A stretch of 64,000 nt of DNA from Epiperipatus broadwayi (GCA_028023455.1 JAQFVV010006246.1:1909501-1973500); one strand, 5' to 3'; shown: positions 1 through 13,808, counted from the first letter of the stretch. Notes: generated from the sequence alone by a model not told the origin. Made by a program: numbers and translations.

Positions 1-1220
1 TTACTATCCAACAATATATAAAATTTATGTTAATATAAAAATTGTGCTAGAACTTTATATGTATGCATTTTTTTTCCATGTCTTTTTCTTTTTTTGGGGG
101 GGGGAGCTTTTACCTATGCATTTCTCATTTATTACTATGATTATCCTCAGGCAAATACAGTAATTATATATTCACTATGCATATATTTTGTGAATAATCT
201 TTGTCTATTAAATGAATTTCAAGTGTCAAACAAATGCATCTCTGTGTTCATGTTAACACTTAATATTTTTTAATTACACCATAATATCTCACAAGATAGG
301 ATTAATTTTTGTTCACTTTTAAATATTTTGTGAAAACATGAATATTCATTGCAATATAGGGATATTTTAAGGGGTTTTTGGGGGGAGGGGAGATGTTTAT
401 CAGTGCATTCTTCATCTCAACTCCACAATATCATAGTCACCCATCCAATGCAATAACTCAAACTATTTATTTTCACTACATGTGCATTTTGCAAACAAAT
501 TTTGCTCAGCAGATGATTAATAATTAACTTAAAATTATTAATTCAGATTTTTGATGCAGGTCATTGTTATCAAAACTTGAGTACAATTTAATAAACAATA
601 AATTTTATTTATTTTTGATAAATATGGATTTCATCAAAGCTTAGCAATTTTAAATGAATTAATGTTATAATAATTATTCATTATCCAAAAACTATTTTAA
701 TATATAATTATACATTTTATTATAGTTTAAAGTATTTTTATGATATATGTAATGACAGAAAATATTCTTCTCAAAGTGATTTGTTATTAATAATTGGCAT
801 ATCCTCTAGCTGGGTGATTAACAATTTATGTAATAAAGTATAGCTGTCTTATTGTTATCTTCCTTGTTATCTAAATTTTTATCACAAACACCTTTAGCCA
901 GAGAAGTGAATTTTAAATCAAATTATTTATTATCAATTAATTAAACTAATTGAAATTTTTGATTTGTAAAATAGAGCAAATTTTTCTCATTTTTAAGTTT
1001 CATAAATAAAGATTCAAATAATATATATATATCATTTTAAACCATTATAGATCCACTATAAGATAAAGATTTCTCTAAATTTAATCCACTTTCATGATTT
1101 CTACTCTTATTTCTCCTCATCATATCAATAAATTTTCTTATTTCTAGGATGTCTATAATTTCTTGTTATCAATTTTAAGATTTTGCTGTTATTGGCCAAT
1201 CTCTATGCTTCAAAACAGAC
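1..1220. other. Non-coding AT-rich stretch (probable intron)
   Basis: No reading frame, splice-bounded exon or recognisable transposon was seen. The stretch is very AT-rich, with short homopolymer G runs near 97-105 and 371-389. It lies upstream of the first recognised CUB exon and is probably intronic, because that exon begins in the middle of a domain and so must be preceded by further exons outside the window. Confidence 0.5.
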
Positions 1221-1640
1221 ATCATCATCATCAACCATTATCAATCCACTGCAGGATGAAGTTCTCTCCAAGTTCAATCCATCTTCTCCGATCTTTTGCT
1301 TCTCTTCTCCACATCACCCCTGCATACCTTATTACTTCATTCATCCATCTCACATGTTGTCTCTTTTTGGGTATTTTACAATCTCTTGGAATCCAGTTTA
1401 AGATTTTAATTGTCCATCTATTATCATCTCTTCTAGCAATATGTCCAGACCAACTCCACTTCAAACTTTTAATTTTTTCAATGAGGTCACTAACACCTGT
1501 TTGTTCTTTTACCCATACATTGTGTTTTCAATCTCTTCTTGTTACTCCCAACATGCATCTCTTCATAGGTCTTTGAGTGGTCTGAAGTCTCTGTATTGAC
1601 ATATGCTTAATAAAATTTTCCCTTGATAAAAACTAATAAG
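1221..1640 (-). mobile_element. RTE-type LINE, 5'-truncated 3' end
   Basis: On the minus strand a 77-residue frame (1231-1464) reads as the C-terminal tail found after the reverse transcriptase of RTE-type LINEs: a WSWSGHIARR motif, then a Trp/Arg-rich stretch and a final W..L...F..QW pattern. The same tail occurs in the longer copies at 36598-39862 (minus) and 39940-40574 (plus). The plus-strand start, CATCATCATCATCAACC, is the reverse complement of an ATG/ATC-rich 3' terminus, a usual RTE feature. Only about 0.4 kb remains, as expected from 5' truncation during target-primed insertion. Frames beyond 1464 are broken. It is a dead copy. Confidence 0.85.
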
Positions 1641-2589
1641 ACTATGGCAACTTTTGATTATGATTTAATACCTAACTAATACATCACTTACAAGGTTAAT
1701 AATATTATAAATATATATTATCAAACTGTATAGCTTATCTATATACAAACCTGAAGACATATAAAATCATAATGAAGGCTGTAGTGACTTAGACTTGCTT
1801 TGTCATATCCATAACCATGGTGTTACAAACCCATGTAAATGCATGTAGCTTCCACAAATTAGTGATCCTTCACTTTGCTACATCATATGCTTACTTTTAA
1901 TTAATTATTAGAATTTATTTTTCTAAATGATTGATCTATTCAGATCCTGCTTACAGTGTTTAATATATTTTTTATCCATAGAAGCATCCTGCATAAGTAA
2001 GTATTTTTTATTTTTAATTAATTAATTTTAGTTAAATTGTATCAGAATTCAATTAACTTATCTCTTTTGAGATTTTAAAGAATCTAATCAAAACTGTTTC
2101 ATTGGGTTATAATTTTGTTTACTAATACCAATATTTTAATCCTCCCCTTATTCCAGAAAGTTAATCAATATGCATTATGCATGATCTTCTACTTTCACTG
2201 GTCTTTATTTGTTTTGAGGTTCTATTTTTATCTGTATTGTAAGTATTTCTTTGCAATGAATGTTGATTTCATCCATTTTCATGTGATATATTGGGAAAAA
2301 AAATTTCTTTGATTCTAATTCAATTAATTTTGTTTTTATGTTTTTGGTTCATCTTCCACAATCATTTCTATTTTATGGTACACTTTTTTCTTTATTTTCT
2401 ATCACCAAATATGATTTACATGTCTGATATTCAGTCTCATTATTTACAGATACTGGGACTATTTGTTTGGCTAATATATCCATGATTCTTTTTAGCCATT
2501 TTTTGCTTATTAAGTACTGAATCCAAAATTTTTCTTATTATATATGTGTCTTTATTATTATTGTATCAATGTTCATCATCTTTTAGGAG
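1641..2589. other. Non-coding AT-rich stretch
   Basis: Open frames here (for example at 2115-2312 and 2291-2485) are short, rich in Phe, Ile and Leu as expected of random AT-rich DNA, and resemble no family I know. Nothing else was seen. Confidence 0.5.
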
Positions 2590-3990
2590 AAGCATTGATA
2601 TTTAATTCACAATTTTTTGCCCATCAGCAGTGGAGATTTTTCTGTAACCATTGATGGCATAAAATATTGATGTGACATAGGAGTATATAAGGCTTCCTGC
2701 ATCTTCTTAGCTTTTTTAAATATTTTTTTTATTTTTGAATGGCATTTTCAACCAATCCATTCACTCTGGATGGTATACTGACATATAAATGATTTTAATG
2801 CTTTCACTTGTGAATTATTTTTTGAACAAAGAGTTCAACTCTTTAGCATATTTTAGTTGCCCTTGATTAAGCTATATATTTCTTGATTTATATATTCATT
2901 GTAGATTGATAAGCTGTACATTTTTATGTACTTTTCAATCTCTGTTTTTATATTCATCTACCTACATATTCACATAATGCTTTAGATAAAACAATATCTG
3001 GATGTCCTTTATACAATAATTTGAAAACTCTGTCTATTCTTAGATAGTGTGACAATATTCCCTGTTAATTCACAATCTTGGTATATTGATAGGTTTTTAT
3101 AGTTCATTTAGAAAGATGTAACAAAGCATTATGATTTACCAGTTGGCAGCTCTTTCTACTCCAATTTGTAATTAATTGATAACCCTTGTTTGCCATTGTC
3201 CACTTTGTTATTTTTTTGCTATTAAATATCATCAAATTTAATACATTATATAATTTATCTGTTCTATTAGTGTGTTTTTTGTTTTCATATGGATTTCCAG
3301 ACAAAGCATACTCATATAAAATTTCTTTTCCTATATATTAACTGATAATCATATGCTGATAGTTTTTTCCCATCTCAGCATACATAGGGCTCAACTAATT
3401 TGGAATTAGCTTATTATTGGATAATATCCTAATAGGTTTTATTTGAATAGATTAATCAAAAAGATAGTGTTAATTTTTTTTCCGATCAAACATAAAAACC
3501 AATGCTCATTTGTCAACATGGATATATTTTCTCTCAGTTTTTGAAAGAGTTCTTGATGCATATTGTATTGGCTTTTCATTATTGTACCTTAAATAACAGT
3601 AGCTGTTACTACTTTTCATTCTGATGCATTTGTTGTTAACAATAATTTTAAACTATTGTTGAAATGAGCTAATAATTTTAGTGATGGGATGCTCTTTATG
3701 GATGTGTGATCAATGTTTCTTTTGATTTTTTTCTCAATAATTCATAAAATAGTTTCACTACTTTTGCTTTATTTTTTAAAAAACTTGCAAAATAATTTAT
3801 TAGATCAAGAAATGCCTCTAGCACTTTAATACATTTAGGTCTGATTGCATTTTTTACTGTTTGCAGTATCTCTGGTGATAGTTGTTTTCTTTGAAATTAC
3901 ATGTGGTACCCAAATATCAATATTTGGGGTTTATACATTTTTGTACACATTTAATTTCACCTGAATTTTTCTAGTTTACTGCCTACCAAT
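2590..3990 (-). pseudogene. Ty3/gypsy-type pol relic (end of RT to integrase)
   Basis: The minus strand, read across frames, keeps landmarks of a Ty3/gypsy polyprotein in the right order. Around 3720-3830 is the connection after the reverse transcriptase, with FLDLINYFASFLKNKAKV followed by a FYELLRKK motif, matching the family's FLGL.NYY..F pattern and the PL..LL.K block. Further along, near 3540-3600, short pieces resemble the start of the RNase H region (a TLS..E..Y-like pattern), and near 2620-2680 a TEKSPLLMGKKL piece resembles the integrase C-terminal GKSPAELL.GR motif. Stops and frameshifts interrupt every segment, so no protein can be made. LTRs were not located. The RT end is a good match; the integrase part is weaker. 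Confidence 0.65.
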
Positions 3991-4259
3991 TCGCCTTTCT
4001 GGTGAATTTTTTCATAAGTATTATATGTTAAAATGTGTGTAAAATGGTATATTTTATTATAATAAATTTTCATTGAAAAATTTGTGGTAAAAGGTGACAA
4101 ATTCAAAATTCCCGCTCATATAATAGACATAAGCCCCACCTTGACATGTTCAGCCATTGTTTGTTGCCAAGGCTGTTTGGTGTTTTGTGGCATTGTTTAA
4201 AGTAAATTGTTCCAATGATCAAAAACTAGTTTATTTACAAATTTATTACTGTTTTAGAT

Positions 4260-4610
4260 ATTTTTTTAAGACTAATTTACACTCTTAGTTTTTATGTCAG
4301 CAATCTATTTATATTCACAAGTATAAAACTATCGCAATTTTGCAATAAATATTCAAAAATTTTAAACTTTTAAAACATAATTCATTAGATATAAGATAAA
4401 TAAATAATTAATTGTTCAGATATTTAAAAATAATAAGAATTAAGAAATATTTCATTGATTTTATAAACTGAAAATAATTTTTCTAGAAACAACGACATCT
4501 AAACTCTTTGTTTTGTTTATGATCTCATTTTTTAAATATTTACAGAAACAAAATGTGAACATTTAAAATTTATTTCAGTAGTAAACAAAAATGTCTGTCA
4601 AATGAAGTCA
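4260..4610 (+). repeat. Diverged partial copy of the MITE family
   Basis: The stretch is clearly related to 42890-43175 and 30530-30790, the interior of the two complete MITE copies. Shared blocks include the TTCAAAAATTTTAAAC segment and the terminal ACAAAATGTGAACATTTAAA segment followed by TTCAGTAGTAAA. No terminal inverted repeat was found around it, so only the internal part survives, or this is an older relative. Confidence 0.7.
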
Positions 4611-5143
4611 AATTTATTATTTTCGAATAAGTAATAATAATTTTATCATATATTTTACGTTGATATGTGAGACAAAAAAAAATGTCAGAAAATGCTGAGT
4701 TTGAGAGGGTAAATGTCTATATTTTTTATGAATTATTTATTGGAAGTTTTATCTGTGACTGGATTTTGTCTTATCTCTCCTTTTATACATTTTCTGATAT
4801 ACACAGATCAAATTTCTTTTAAGTTCATATTTGAAACATTTTTTTTCTATTTACAATCTTTTACACTATGTCCCCTCATTTACATGTAATCATTTTTTCA
4901 GGTTAGTTATTTTTTTGTTTGATAATTCTCATATCTTGCCTATTTTCTTCTTTATGTTGAAAAGTGTGTATCTAATCATCATTTGATAGATTAACATTGA
5001 TAGTCAACAGTTGTCTAAATCTATTATCAGACACCCTCTACAACAAATTTATTTATGAGAATTTCCTTTATAAAAAATTCCCCTATTCACAATCTTTAGT
5101 CAATTCTCTAACAACTGTGTTATAATTTTTAATTTTCTTTGCC

Positions 5144-5415
5144 TTTGCTTGCCTTCCATTTTTTAGATTTACATAAGATAAGTAGTAAGATAAATTAGAG
5201 TTAAAATATTCATTCATCTATCTTATTATTTCACCAACCACTGGTATTTATGCTATATAGTTTGATTACTATTTCTTTACTTTTGCTTGTCTCTTATTTT
5301 TTAGATTTAAGCAAAATATGTAGTGAGATGGATTTGAGGTGAAATATTCATTCAACTTCCTTATTATTTCATCATCTTCTAGTATTATGCTCCTATAGTT
5401 TGATTACTATTTTAC
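5144..5415. repeat. Two-unit tandem repeat, period about 138 bp
   Basis: The segment beginning TTTGCTTG at 5144 recurs at 5282. Both units continue through a TTTTTTAGATTTA block, an AAATATTCATTCA block and end in ATAGTTTGATTACTATTT. The units have diverged by several substitutions. No coding role is apparent. Confidence 0.8.
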
Positions 5416-6251
5416 CCCACAACATAGAAAATTCATAATTCTATTATCAGTAACTAACTATAAACTAATATTATTTCCATTCCAGATGTAATATACTCTC
5501 TAAACTACATGTAGATAAGAAGAGTAATTCCATACTTTGCCATCTGTTCACTTACAATCTATCAACCATTGAAACTTAGAAAATCATAGCCAAATCAAGA
5601 TAACTGTTTAGTTCCTAGTTAGCTTTGTGACTTCTTGGGGTTGAGTTTCCAGGAAATGATGCTCTTTGCTAAATTTTTCCATTGCTTCAAATTGTAATTT
5701 TCAGAAGATCGTGACAATGTATAAGAAGAAATGTCTTACTCTATTACAGTTTAAATATGTCTGGATTTTTTTGGAGTGTTCTAGTCAATGCTATAAATAT
5801 AAACACTGCAAGGTGATTAATTAGATTTAATCAGCTTAATCTAACTTCTTTAAATATAAAATCTGCATTAATTACATTCTTTTGTTAAGTGAAATTTTTT
5901 GGGGGATAACAATTAATTTCTTATTTTTAAAATTTTTTTTTCCACTGCAGTTTATTATTGAAAATTCTCAAAACTAATTTATTTTACTTTTGCATTATGC
6001 CCAAATAATTTCAGACTACTGTACTTTTATTTTACTTGGCTTTTAATTCTTTGCAAATTTTAATCTTTTTTTGTTTCTAATTTTTTTTGCTAATACCAAT
6101 ATTTTAAAAATAAAAAAATGTAATTTATTAATAAAGAAAGAAATCTTGAAAAGATGTGATTTTTATAGTAAAATAATAAAGCGTTATTAAGTGAAATGTT
6201 CTGCAGTGGACATGAAATAGATTGCGTAGTATTGAAGGAAGATGTAAAAAG

Positions 6252-6540
6252 TCTTAATAAAATAAAAACTGAAAAATCATAAGGAACTGGAGAAATTGCT
6301 ACAACCTGTTAAGAGCAACAATTAACGTATTTAACAAAATAAAAACAGAAAAATCATAAGGAACTGGAGAAATTGCTACAACCTGTTAAGAGTAACAATT
6401 AACGTATTTAACAAAATAAAAACTGAAAAATCACTGAAGAAATTGCTACAACCTGTTAAGAGCAACAATTAACATATTTAACAAAATTAAAACTGAAAAA
6501 TCATAAGAAACTGGAGAAATAAGAGCAACAATTAACGTAA
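6252..6540. repeat. Minisatellite, about four units of 60-80 bp
   Basis: The phrase AAAAATCATAAGGAACTGG followed by AGAAATTGCTACAACCTG and AGCAACAATTAACGTA is repeated four times. Units one and two are nearly identical; units three and four carry internal deletions. High identity between the first units suggests recent unequal exchange or slippage. No open frame crosses the array. Confidence 0.9.
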
Positions 6541-8040
6541 TCTTACATAGTTGTAAACTGTGGTTGAGGGGTTGAAATAATTATATTTTTAGTAGTTCCA
6601 ATCATGCTCAAATCTGAATAACAGTCTGAATGTGGAAATATATATAAAGAAAAAAGATTAATATTTATTTTCATAATATTCTAAAAGTATCTACGTAGAA
6701 AGTTATATTTTGCAATAAAACATTGTTCATTGAAATATATATATATATGAATTAAAGAATATTTGTAAGAGTAAATGATTTTAAAAGAGAGCTATGCAGG
6801 AAGAGTCTAAAATAAATTTTATTTAATATATATTTAAATGAGTTATTGAAAGCTTATTGTTTTGATTAGGATGAAATAAGAATTGGAAGAGGGGAGTGGA
6901 GTTGTTTCAACATATGAAGTACTCACATGTAATAAATAATAAAGTCAATAAAATGTTGTAACAACTACACAGAAATTGTAAAAAGTTCAAATTGAAAATA
7001 AATGTACAATAAACATTAAATAAAAATATATGACAGGCTGAAAGGAATAAAATAAAAAAACTAACATGTAACAGAAATTATAGTGGATTAATGCTTAATT
7101 GGTAATGAAAGTAGTGATAGAAAAATGAGGTGATAATTATATTGGTTAAATAGCTTTGCAATAAAAAATAGAGGATTATTCTGTGGCCTATTGAAATTAA
7201 ATCTAAGAAAAATATTTTTATTTTGCAGTTGTTTAGGAATTGCTAGACAGTTAGGAAAAATGAATAAAACAGATTAAAGATTTAGTAAGTGCAAAATTTA
7301 AATAAGAAAGAAGATAGTTTGAAAAAGATATGACTAGCAATGTTGAAATCAATAAATAGAATAAAAAAGATTTTTGATAAAATTCTGAATTGAAAAAGAA
7401 TATAGGCAAAGAAATTACAATCAAGATTGTGGGAAGATATTATAATGAATATAAAGGAAAAGATAGAAGAAACTTTATTAATCTTAACAAGGAGAATTGG
7501 TGTGAATTTTTGAAGAATAGATAAAAAAAATCAATGAAATTTTAGAAAAAGAGGATATAGTAGATAACCAATGTTTTTTAATATGCAAAATAGATTTCTC
7601 TGTAAATGACAAAGATTAAATTTGGAATTTCAAGAATATTTTTGTTAAATGCATAACTAAGACAATTAAGAAGGAAAGATCCAAAGGAAAAGGAAGAACA
7701 AATTATTATGGTATGACTTAGGAATATAGCAGCCTTGAAAGAAATAGTTTAAGTAGTGTGTATAGATTATTTTAGTGGTGATGTTTAAAGAATAGAGAAG
7801 AAATAGAAAATGATAGAAAGTGAAATGAATTCATGTATAAAATTTGATGGGTATTTACAATATTGGATGATAATAAAAATGAGATTGTTGCAGTTTAATT
7901 TTGATAATGTCATAAAGTATACTGGAAATTTAAGCTTGCCAAGATAGTTGGATTAAATTAATCTAATCAATTTGAACTCATATACAATAATAATTATGTA
8001 TATTTTCATTCATCTAACAATATATTTATTTTTATACTAG
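6541..8040. other. Intron upstream of CUB exon 1, no gene seen
   Basis: AT-rich DNA with many short stop-interrupted frames. The purine-rich plus strand around 6850-7900 has a codon-like texture that could be an old retroelement, but I could not match it to a family. The stretch ends in a clear pyrimidine tract and the TATACTAG acceptor of the next exon. Confidence 0.5.
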
Positions 8041-8223
8041 ATTTCTGTGAATATGATTCTCTGAGTTTCTACGCTGGAAACAGTTCTTCCAGTCCACTTT
8101 TGGGTACATTTTGTGGCAAAATTTCTCCACAACCTCAAACTTCTTTAGGATCAATGCATATTGTATTCAAGACTGATGCAGCATTCACTTTCAAAGGTTT
8201 TAAACTGACATACAGTCTCTCAG
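8041..8223 (+). CDS. CUB-domain protein (cubilin-like), exon 1 of those seen
   Basis: This exon encodes the second half of a CUB domain, an extracellular beta-sandwich used for protein binding in cubilin, tolloid and complement proteases. The acceptor is TTTTTATACTAG and the donor CAG|GTAAAT. Length 183 bp: two bases finish a split codon, then 60 codons, then one base, so both flanking introns are phase 1. The translation begins with the third conserved cysteine (DFCEYDSLSFYAG), has the fourth in GTFCGK, then the SMHIVFKTD strand and a GFKLTYSLS end typical of CUB domains. The first half of this domain must lie upstream. A secreted or membrane-anchored multi-CUB protein is inferred; cubilin is the closest type by architecture, but other multi-CUB proteins are possible. 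Confidence 0.88.
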
Positions 8224-10807
8224 GTAAATATTTTTTTAGGAATTAAACTTGAACTTGAAAAGTAGCATTCATTGAATTTTATTAGTGAAAAAAAAAAAGC
8301 AAGCACTATATATATTTTTCATAAAAACCAGTAAAATATTAACCTATTTTATATTTTTTGATTTTATATATTCATGAATCTATGTCTATTGACTGAAAAT
8401 CACCAAAACTTTCTTAAAATCAGATAATTATTTTTAATAAAAATTCTAACAATTATTGATATTTTCACACATTTTTTTTTTTTGCTCATTTAGAGTAATA
8501 TTAATGATACAAATTTATTACTTTTGATAAAACAAAGTTTTATATTCTTTAAAAACTTCTATTGACAAATTTATAACTCTGTGTAAAATAATTACTACTT
8601 ATGATGTGTCAAGATATTAGATAAAAAGGCAGAAAGTAGTTTTGCTTTGACCAGAAAATTAGATATATTATGTTTATTTTATTTTAATTTATAAATCTTT
8701 GCAACAACTGGATTTATATAGATATGGATGTAGTAGCAGAAGACCAACTTATTAGTTTTCTGAATGTTGTTCCCTTGGATTTAGTCCAACACCCATTTTA
8801 ATTGCAATGGTTTTCTTTTTCTAATTTCCAACTTTTGTTGTCATGTTGTTTTTTTGACTCGAGAAAGAGATTTGATTATTGGGGTGGTACATAAGGAGTA
8901 TAGATGTACTTTTACATATTCTGACATTTGTAGATTTACATGTAAAAATGGATTCCCAGTTCTTTTATTCTGATTGAAATGGCAATTGGTCAGTGTGAAG
9001 AGTTGTGCTTTACATTCCATTTTTTTCTAGCTCTGTAATTAGCTTGATAACAATTTGTTGAACCCAATCAATACAACACAATATTTAATAAAAGTTATTA
9101 CTAGAATTAAGTCTTCCAAGTTATGGCAGAAATGTATATTTATAATAGCAGAAATGGATAGAAACAGAGAACAAATTTAAACATAAATTTAACAAATTGT
9201 GAGCCACAAACCTTTAAAAATTTCAAATTAACAATTCAACAGATTAGCAAAAGTTAATGAATATATTGAACAAACCACAATATCTTGTTCATAGAATACC
9301 ACATACTTGGATCAGTTAGACAAATTAGATTTAAACAATACAGTTTAATTTTTATTAATATTGGTAGCCAAAAGTTTTAAAACAATATAATATTACTCAG
9401 TAATGAATTATAAGAAAGCAAATTATTATTAAAAAATTAAATGTCAAGCATGTATATTTTACATAAGAAATTGCAGTCACATTAAATTACTGACTTATAA
9501 TGAACTCACTTTTCCTTTTTAGTTTTATAAAACGTATAGATTCAATTGAACCTACTATCATGCATTATGAATTTCCTTCTTTAAGATTTCATATAATAAG
9601 TGAGAGTGTTATTTCTAACAGAATACTGATAAAAAAAAATGCAAGAAGGAATATAATGATTTAATGTTTAACAATTAATTACATAAAATGAGATTTATGA
9701 TGCATTATTTACTATTTGCCATTCATAAGTTAGATTCAAGTTCTATCCTTTGCAATTAAATATTTTACAAAATTAGACCTTTGGTGTTGTCTAGTCTATT
9801 TGCTTTTACTTTAGTCAATAAATGACAAACACTTAAAAATACATTTCTTATACCAAAGAAGTAAAACTAAATTTAATCTTTTATCTTACAATTTCTTTTA
9901 TGTTACATCAAAACATATTTTATTTTACAAAATATATTAACTTATAAAAAAAAAACAATTCATAACTAATATTTTTTATTTTGCTATACTAATTATTTTA
10001 TGGAAGTATCTTATATAAAGGGATATGATGCAAAAATATTGCAGTACAAATAAATTTAAACATTTTTAATAGTTTTAATTTTTTTTTCAAATAACTATCT
10101 CATAACCAGCATATCAAATATGGTTTAATAAACAGAAATCTATCTATTTTTAGTTAGGCAGTAAAAATTCTGCAAACTCTCACCAATTCAAAAATGGCTA
10201 ATTTAGTGAATACTATCTTATTTGTTTCTCTGTGACATGTTGTGGAAAGTCCTTTATCTGGAATATATATATAATCAGTTAATCGTATCTTGGTGCATCT
10301 TTCACCTTAATTAAATCCTGTCATAATCATCCATACATAAAAATAAAACTTTGGAAATATTGAAAATCTCTTAACATGCTAAGTTGTCATTTGATTGCCT
10401 AACTTGATAGGGTAGGAACATCTGCTCACTCATCCTTACCTGATTAATAAATAAAAATAGAAAATATGGACAATAACATTTTTATTCATTGCGTTATATT
10501 TATTTATATATAAATAACAGACAAAACAGGTTTTTTTATTTGCTTAGGAAATGAATGATGATGAGGTATTACAAATTAGTTAATTATATTTAACAAAATA
10601 TGGCTTGTCAATAGATTTTTTATTACTCTTAATGTTTACACATTAAATTTTACCATGTAAATTATTACATATCAATAATAAATTGCAAATTCATAAAGTT
10701 ATTAAAATGAATAAAAATACAATGGTATGATCATAAAACCAATCAATATTTTCTCCAACTTGCTATATGTGATACTATAGATTTTATTATTGTAAAATCA
10801 TACCTTC
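8224..10807. other. Intron 1, first part, no gene seen
   Basis: AT-rich intronic DNA after the exon 1 donor. No frame above 60 codons, no repeat copy shared with the rest of the window, and no transposon motif was recognised. Confidence 0.55.
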
Positions 10808-11342
10808 TTTAACGATCGGGGGAGAAGGAGACTTAACGTAATCTGCACTATAGGGCGCCACTAGGCATTTGAACCTAAAAAATTTATATAGTAGGCAGGT
10901 ATGTTAAGTTTAAAAAAAATTTTTTTTATTTTAATTTATATATTTGGATTCCGATCGTTTGCCCAAGGTCACTAGCTCATAGAGTAACAGAAATTTTAAA
11001 CATTTATAAGTTTCAATAGATTTCTATTCTCAAAATGTATATTAAATATTTAGAACAATAAAATAAAAGAAGCCACTGCCAGTAATTAATGCACAAATAG
11101 ATTTTTATTAACGCACATTTAAAATTGAGGAATAAATTTATTTTTAGATTTTAATATTAATATTTTTTTTTTAAAATTTAAATTACTATTTTAAATAGAT
11201 CGCACAGATGGATATTTAAATTATATTTTACTTTAGCATGTCAAGCATAGATAGTCTACATAGATTTTTTTCACTTAAAAACTTATCAGAACATTCATTC
11301 AATCTCAGACTAAAAGTGTAGTCAACCCAATGCCTGCTTCCA
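10808..11342 (-). repeat. Family A LTR, 3' copy
   Basis: It aligns over its whole length with 13821-14344, including the block with GGCGCCACTAGGCATTTG, the TTTATATAGTAGGCAGGTA block and the TCAGACTAAAAGT block. In the minus orientation it is the downstream LTR; the sequence beyond 10808 is ordinary intron. Confidence 0.85.
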
Positions 11343-13224
11343 GATATATAGTCGCAATCGATGCAATATGAAGATGCTAGCATAAAACCACGCAGACAGG
11401 AATGTGCATCTGACAGCGTGATATTATTTGAAGGAAATGATCTGTGTCTAGAACAGGAAAGTGCATCTGTCAGACTAAGGAATCATGTATATATATATTT
11501 TTTTTAAAGAGTGCTACTTATGGGGAGAGAGCGGTCTTTCTGCCGACTTATAAATCCCTGTCCATAGAGCTAGAAGGGGTTAATGGTGCAGGAAATACAT
11601 CTGCAACCATTGCAACGGTATGACTGCCTCTTTGGGGTCATGCATTTAGGTGGGCACATTGCCCTGTATGCTAAACACGCTTCACATTACATTAATATAA
11701 ACGTCTATATATCTCTCCACTAGCACTGACACAACCACAAAACAAATAGCCTGAAATTAAAATCCCTTAAATTAAACATAAACGAATTTAAACATAGTTA
11801 TTAATCTTTATCCATGCAGCTATCTACACCCAACTTTAAATTTAATACATTTTAGTTAAAACATAATACACACACAAAAAAAAATGAAATGGAAATGATT
11901 GCTTAAACATCTACATAAAAAAATATCAATAATTGAATTTGCATTCTTTAAGTCAGATAAGAGTTTTTATTTTCAGTTATTAATTACTTGCAATTTTAGG
12001 AAAGTTCTTATTAGATAGACACAATAGTTCATACTTTACGGATTTAATAGATTGAGAAGTCCATCTTCGTGATCACTTTCGTAGATTTTGCCCTTCTTTG
12101 AAATGAAACTGCAACTTGCTATGCATTTGGTCAGGAACTGTCATCCAGAGGCCTCAGCTGATTTGTCCAGAAAATTAAATTTATTGCAGACTTCCACATT
12201 GTGAAAATCTGCAATATAGCTAGTTATAACGATCTATTCATAGTCAGCTCTAAGATAACAATTATCATAATAATTTGGTTTTTATATTTTTATTAGTCTC
12301 TTATCATTAGATCTTGAGATTCAAACGGCAAGATGTCACTAATCCTCTGGTGTTTCAATTACGGTCCGTGCTGACATTTCTGGTGTTTGTATTGGTCCTT
12401 TAATTTCTTTGTACTCTCTTATCTGACCCTTTAATTTATTTTAAATGCCTCAAGGGCCAGTTTGTTTTTGAACAATCATTTAATTAATAAGACAATCATT
12501 TCCATTTTAAGATTATAGAAATCAACATTATTTCTATTTCCAAAAATATCAAATCTTTATATCTTTACTTTTTTTACAAAAAAAAAAACTTTCAAATATT
12601 TTTATTTTTTTTTAAAATAGTTTTTAAAGTTGCCCATCATGCGATCTATATATATTAAACAACTTTTAATTTTCAGTTTTTAAGTTTTTTTCTTTTTAAT
12701 AAATCAATTTTTATTTACAATCTTTTTATTTTCATTTTAAAATAATGTAACGGCATATATTCCGTTACATATCAGTAAACTTCCTCAAAAACAAAAACAT
12801 TAAAAAAAAAAAAGAATTTACTTAGTGTTAGTAATGACGTTACACAAATTGATTAACTAAATTTTTTTTAAAAGGACAAAACTTTGGTTATTAATGAAAA
12901 GACATAACTTTGTTAGTAATTACAAGAAAAAAACAAGAAAAAAATGTTGACTATTCTTTCCTTTTCACCTTAGCTGAGATTACACCTCCTCCCTCAAGTG
13001 TTCCCTTTTCCCTACATTTCATTATTAACTTAGGCAAGTCAAAGAAGTTATGTGATTTTAGACTTTTTTTTTAAAAAAAATTAAATTATGATTTATATTA
13101 ATTGTTACATTTTATTCCTTGCATTTATTTCTACATATACGCAATTTTCTTACTGGCAGTACTTTTTACACAAAATTCATAACTTTATATAATACAAACA
13201 ATATATTCTGATTTCAGAAAAAAT

Positions 13225-13470
13225 ATTACGAGCTTCATTTTCAAGATACTCATGGTTTATTAAATATCGGACTATAACTACGTTAATACAAAAAATATAT
13301 ACTTATTTCAAAAAAATATTGCTGGCTTCATAGGTACTCATGGTTTATTAAATATTGGACTATAACATTACATTAATACACAAATATATATACTCATTTT
13401 TAAAGAAAAATCTTACTGGCATGATTTATTTTTAACATTCTCAGGGCACTCATGGTTTATTAAAGATCGT
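13225..13470. repeat. Three-unit degenerate tandem repeat
   Basis: The phrase ACTCATGGTTTATTAAA recurs at about 13248, 13339 and 13449, each time preceded by a TTAC(T/G)...GGCTTCAT-like segment and, in the first two, followed by a GGACTATAAC segment. It lies in the interior of the family A LTR element, just inside the second primer-site-like sequence. Confidence 0.75.
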
Positions 13471-13808
13471 GCCACGTTGGGAGTCCATTTTAATGGTCAA
13501 TGAAAGGGAGCCTTAAATATATCTGCCATACACAGGCGCCATCTAGGCATTTGAACCTAGAAAAAATTATATAGTAGGCAGATACATAAGTTAAGATTCA
13601 AAAAATTTTCTTATATATATTATTCTGACTGTTACCTGCCTTACTGTTGAACCTCTACCTCTCACTCCTATTTTCTCCCCTGTCTAGTGCTTTATTTTTT
13701 TAAAGCAATATTTGCGAGGCAATATAATTAAACTCACGCAAAAAACGAAACAAATAATCAATTAATTTATCTTTATTAACCTGCCGTTCTCCTACTTTCA
13801 TAGCCCCA
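13467..13808 (-). repeat. Related LTR (family B) with its own primer-site-like sequence
   Basis: In minus orientation this 0.32 kb segment starts near GGGGCTATGAAAGTAGG and ends CATTGACCATTAAAA, followed by TGGACTCCCAACGTGGCAC (13471-13489), a second lysine-type primer-site-like sequence. Its last 150 bp resemble the family A LTR: a TCTAGGTTCAAATGCCTAG block, a GGCGCC hexamer, a purine-rich stretch and the TTAAAA end. It therefore looks like a diverged relative lying inside or fused to the family A element. A TATATATAAG box precedes the conserved block. Confidence 0.6.

Noticed and set aside
6252-6540. CRISPR-like array
   Set aside because: Units are contiguous without unique spacers and the genome is eukaryotic.
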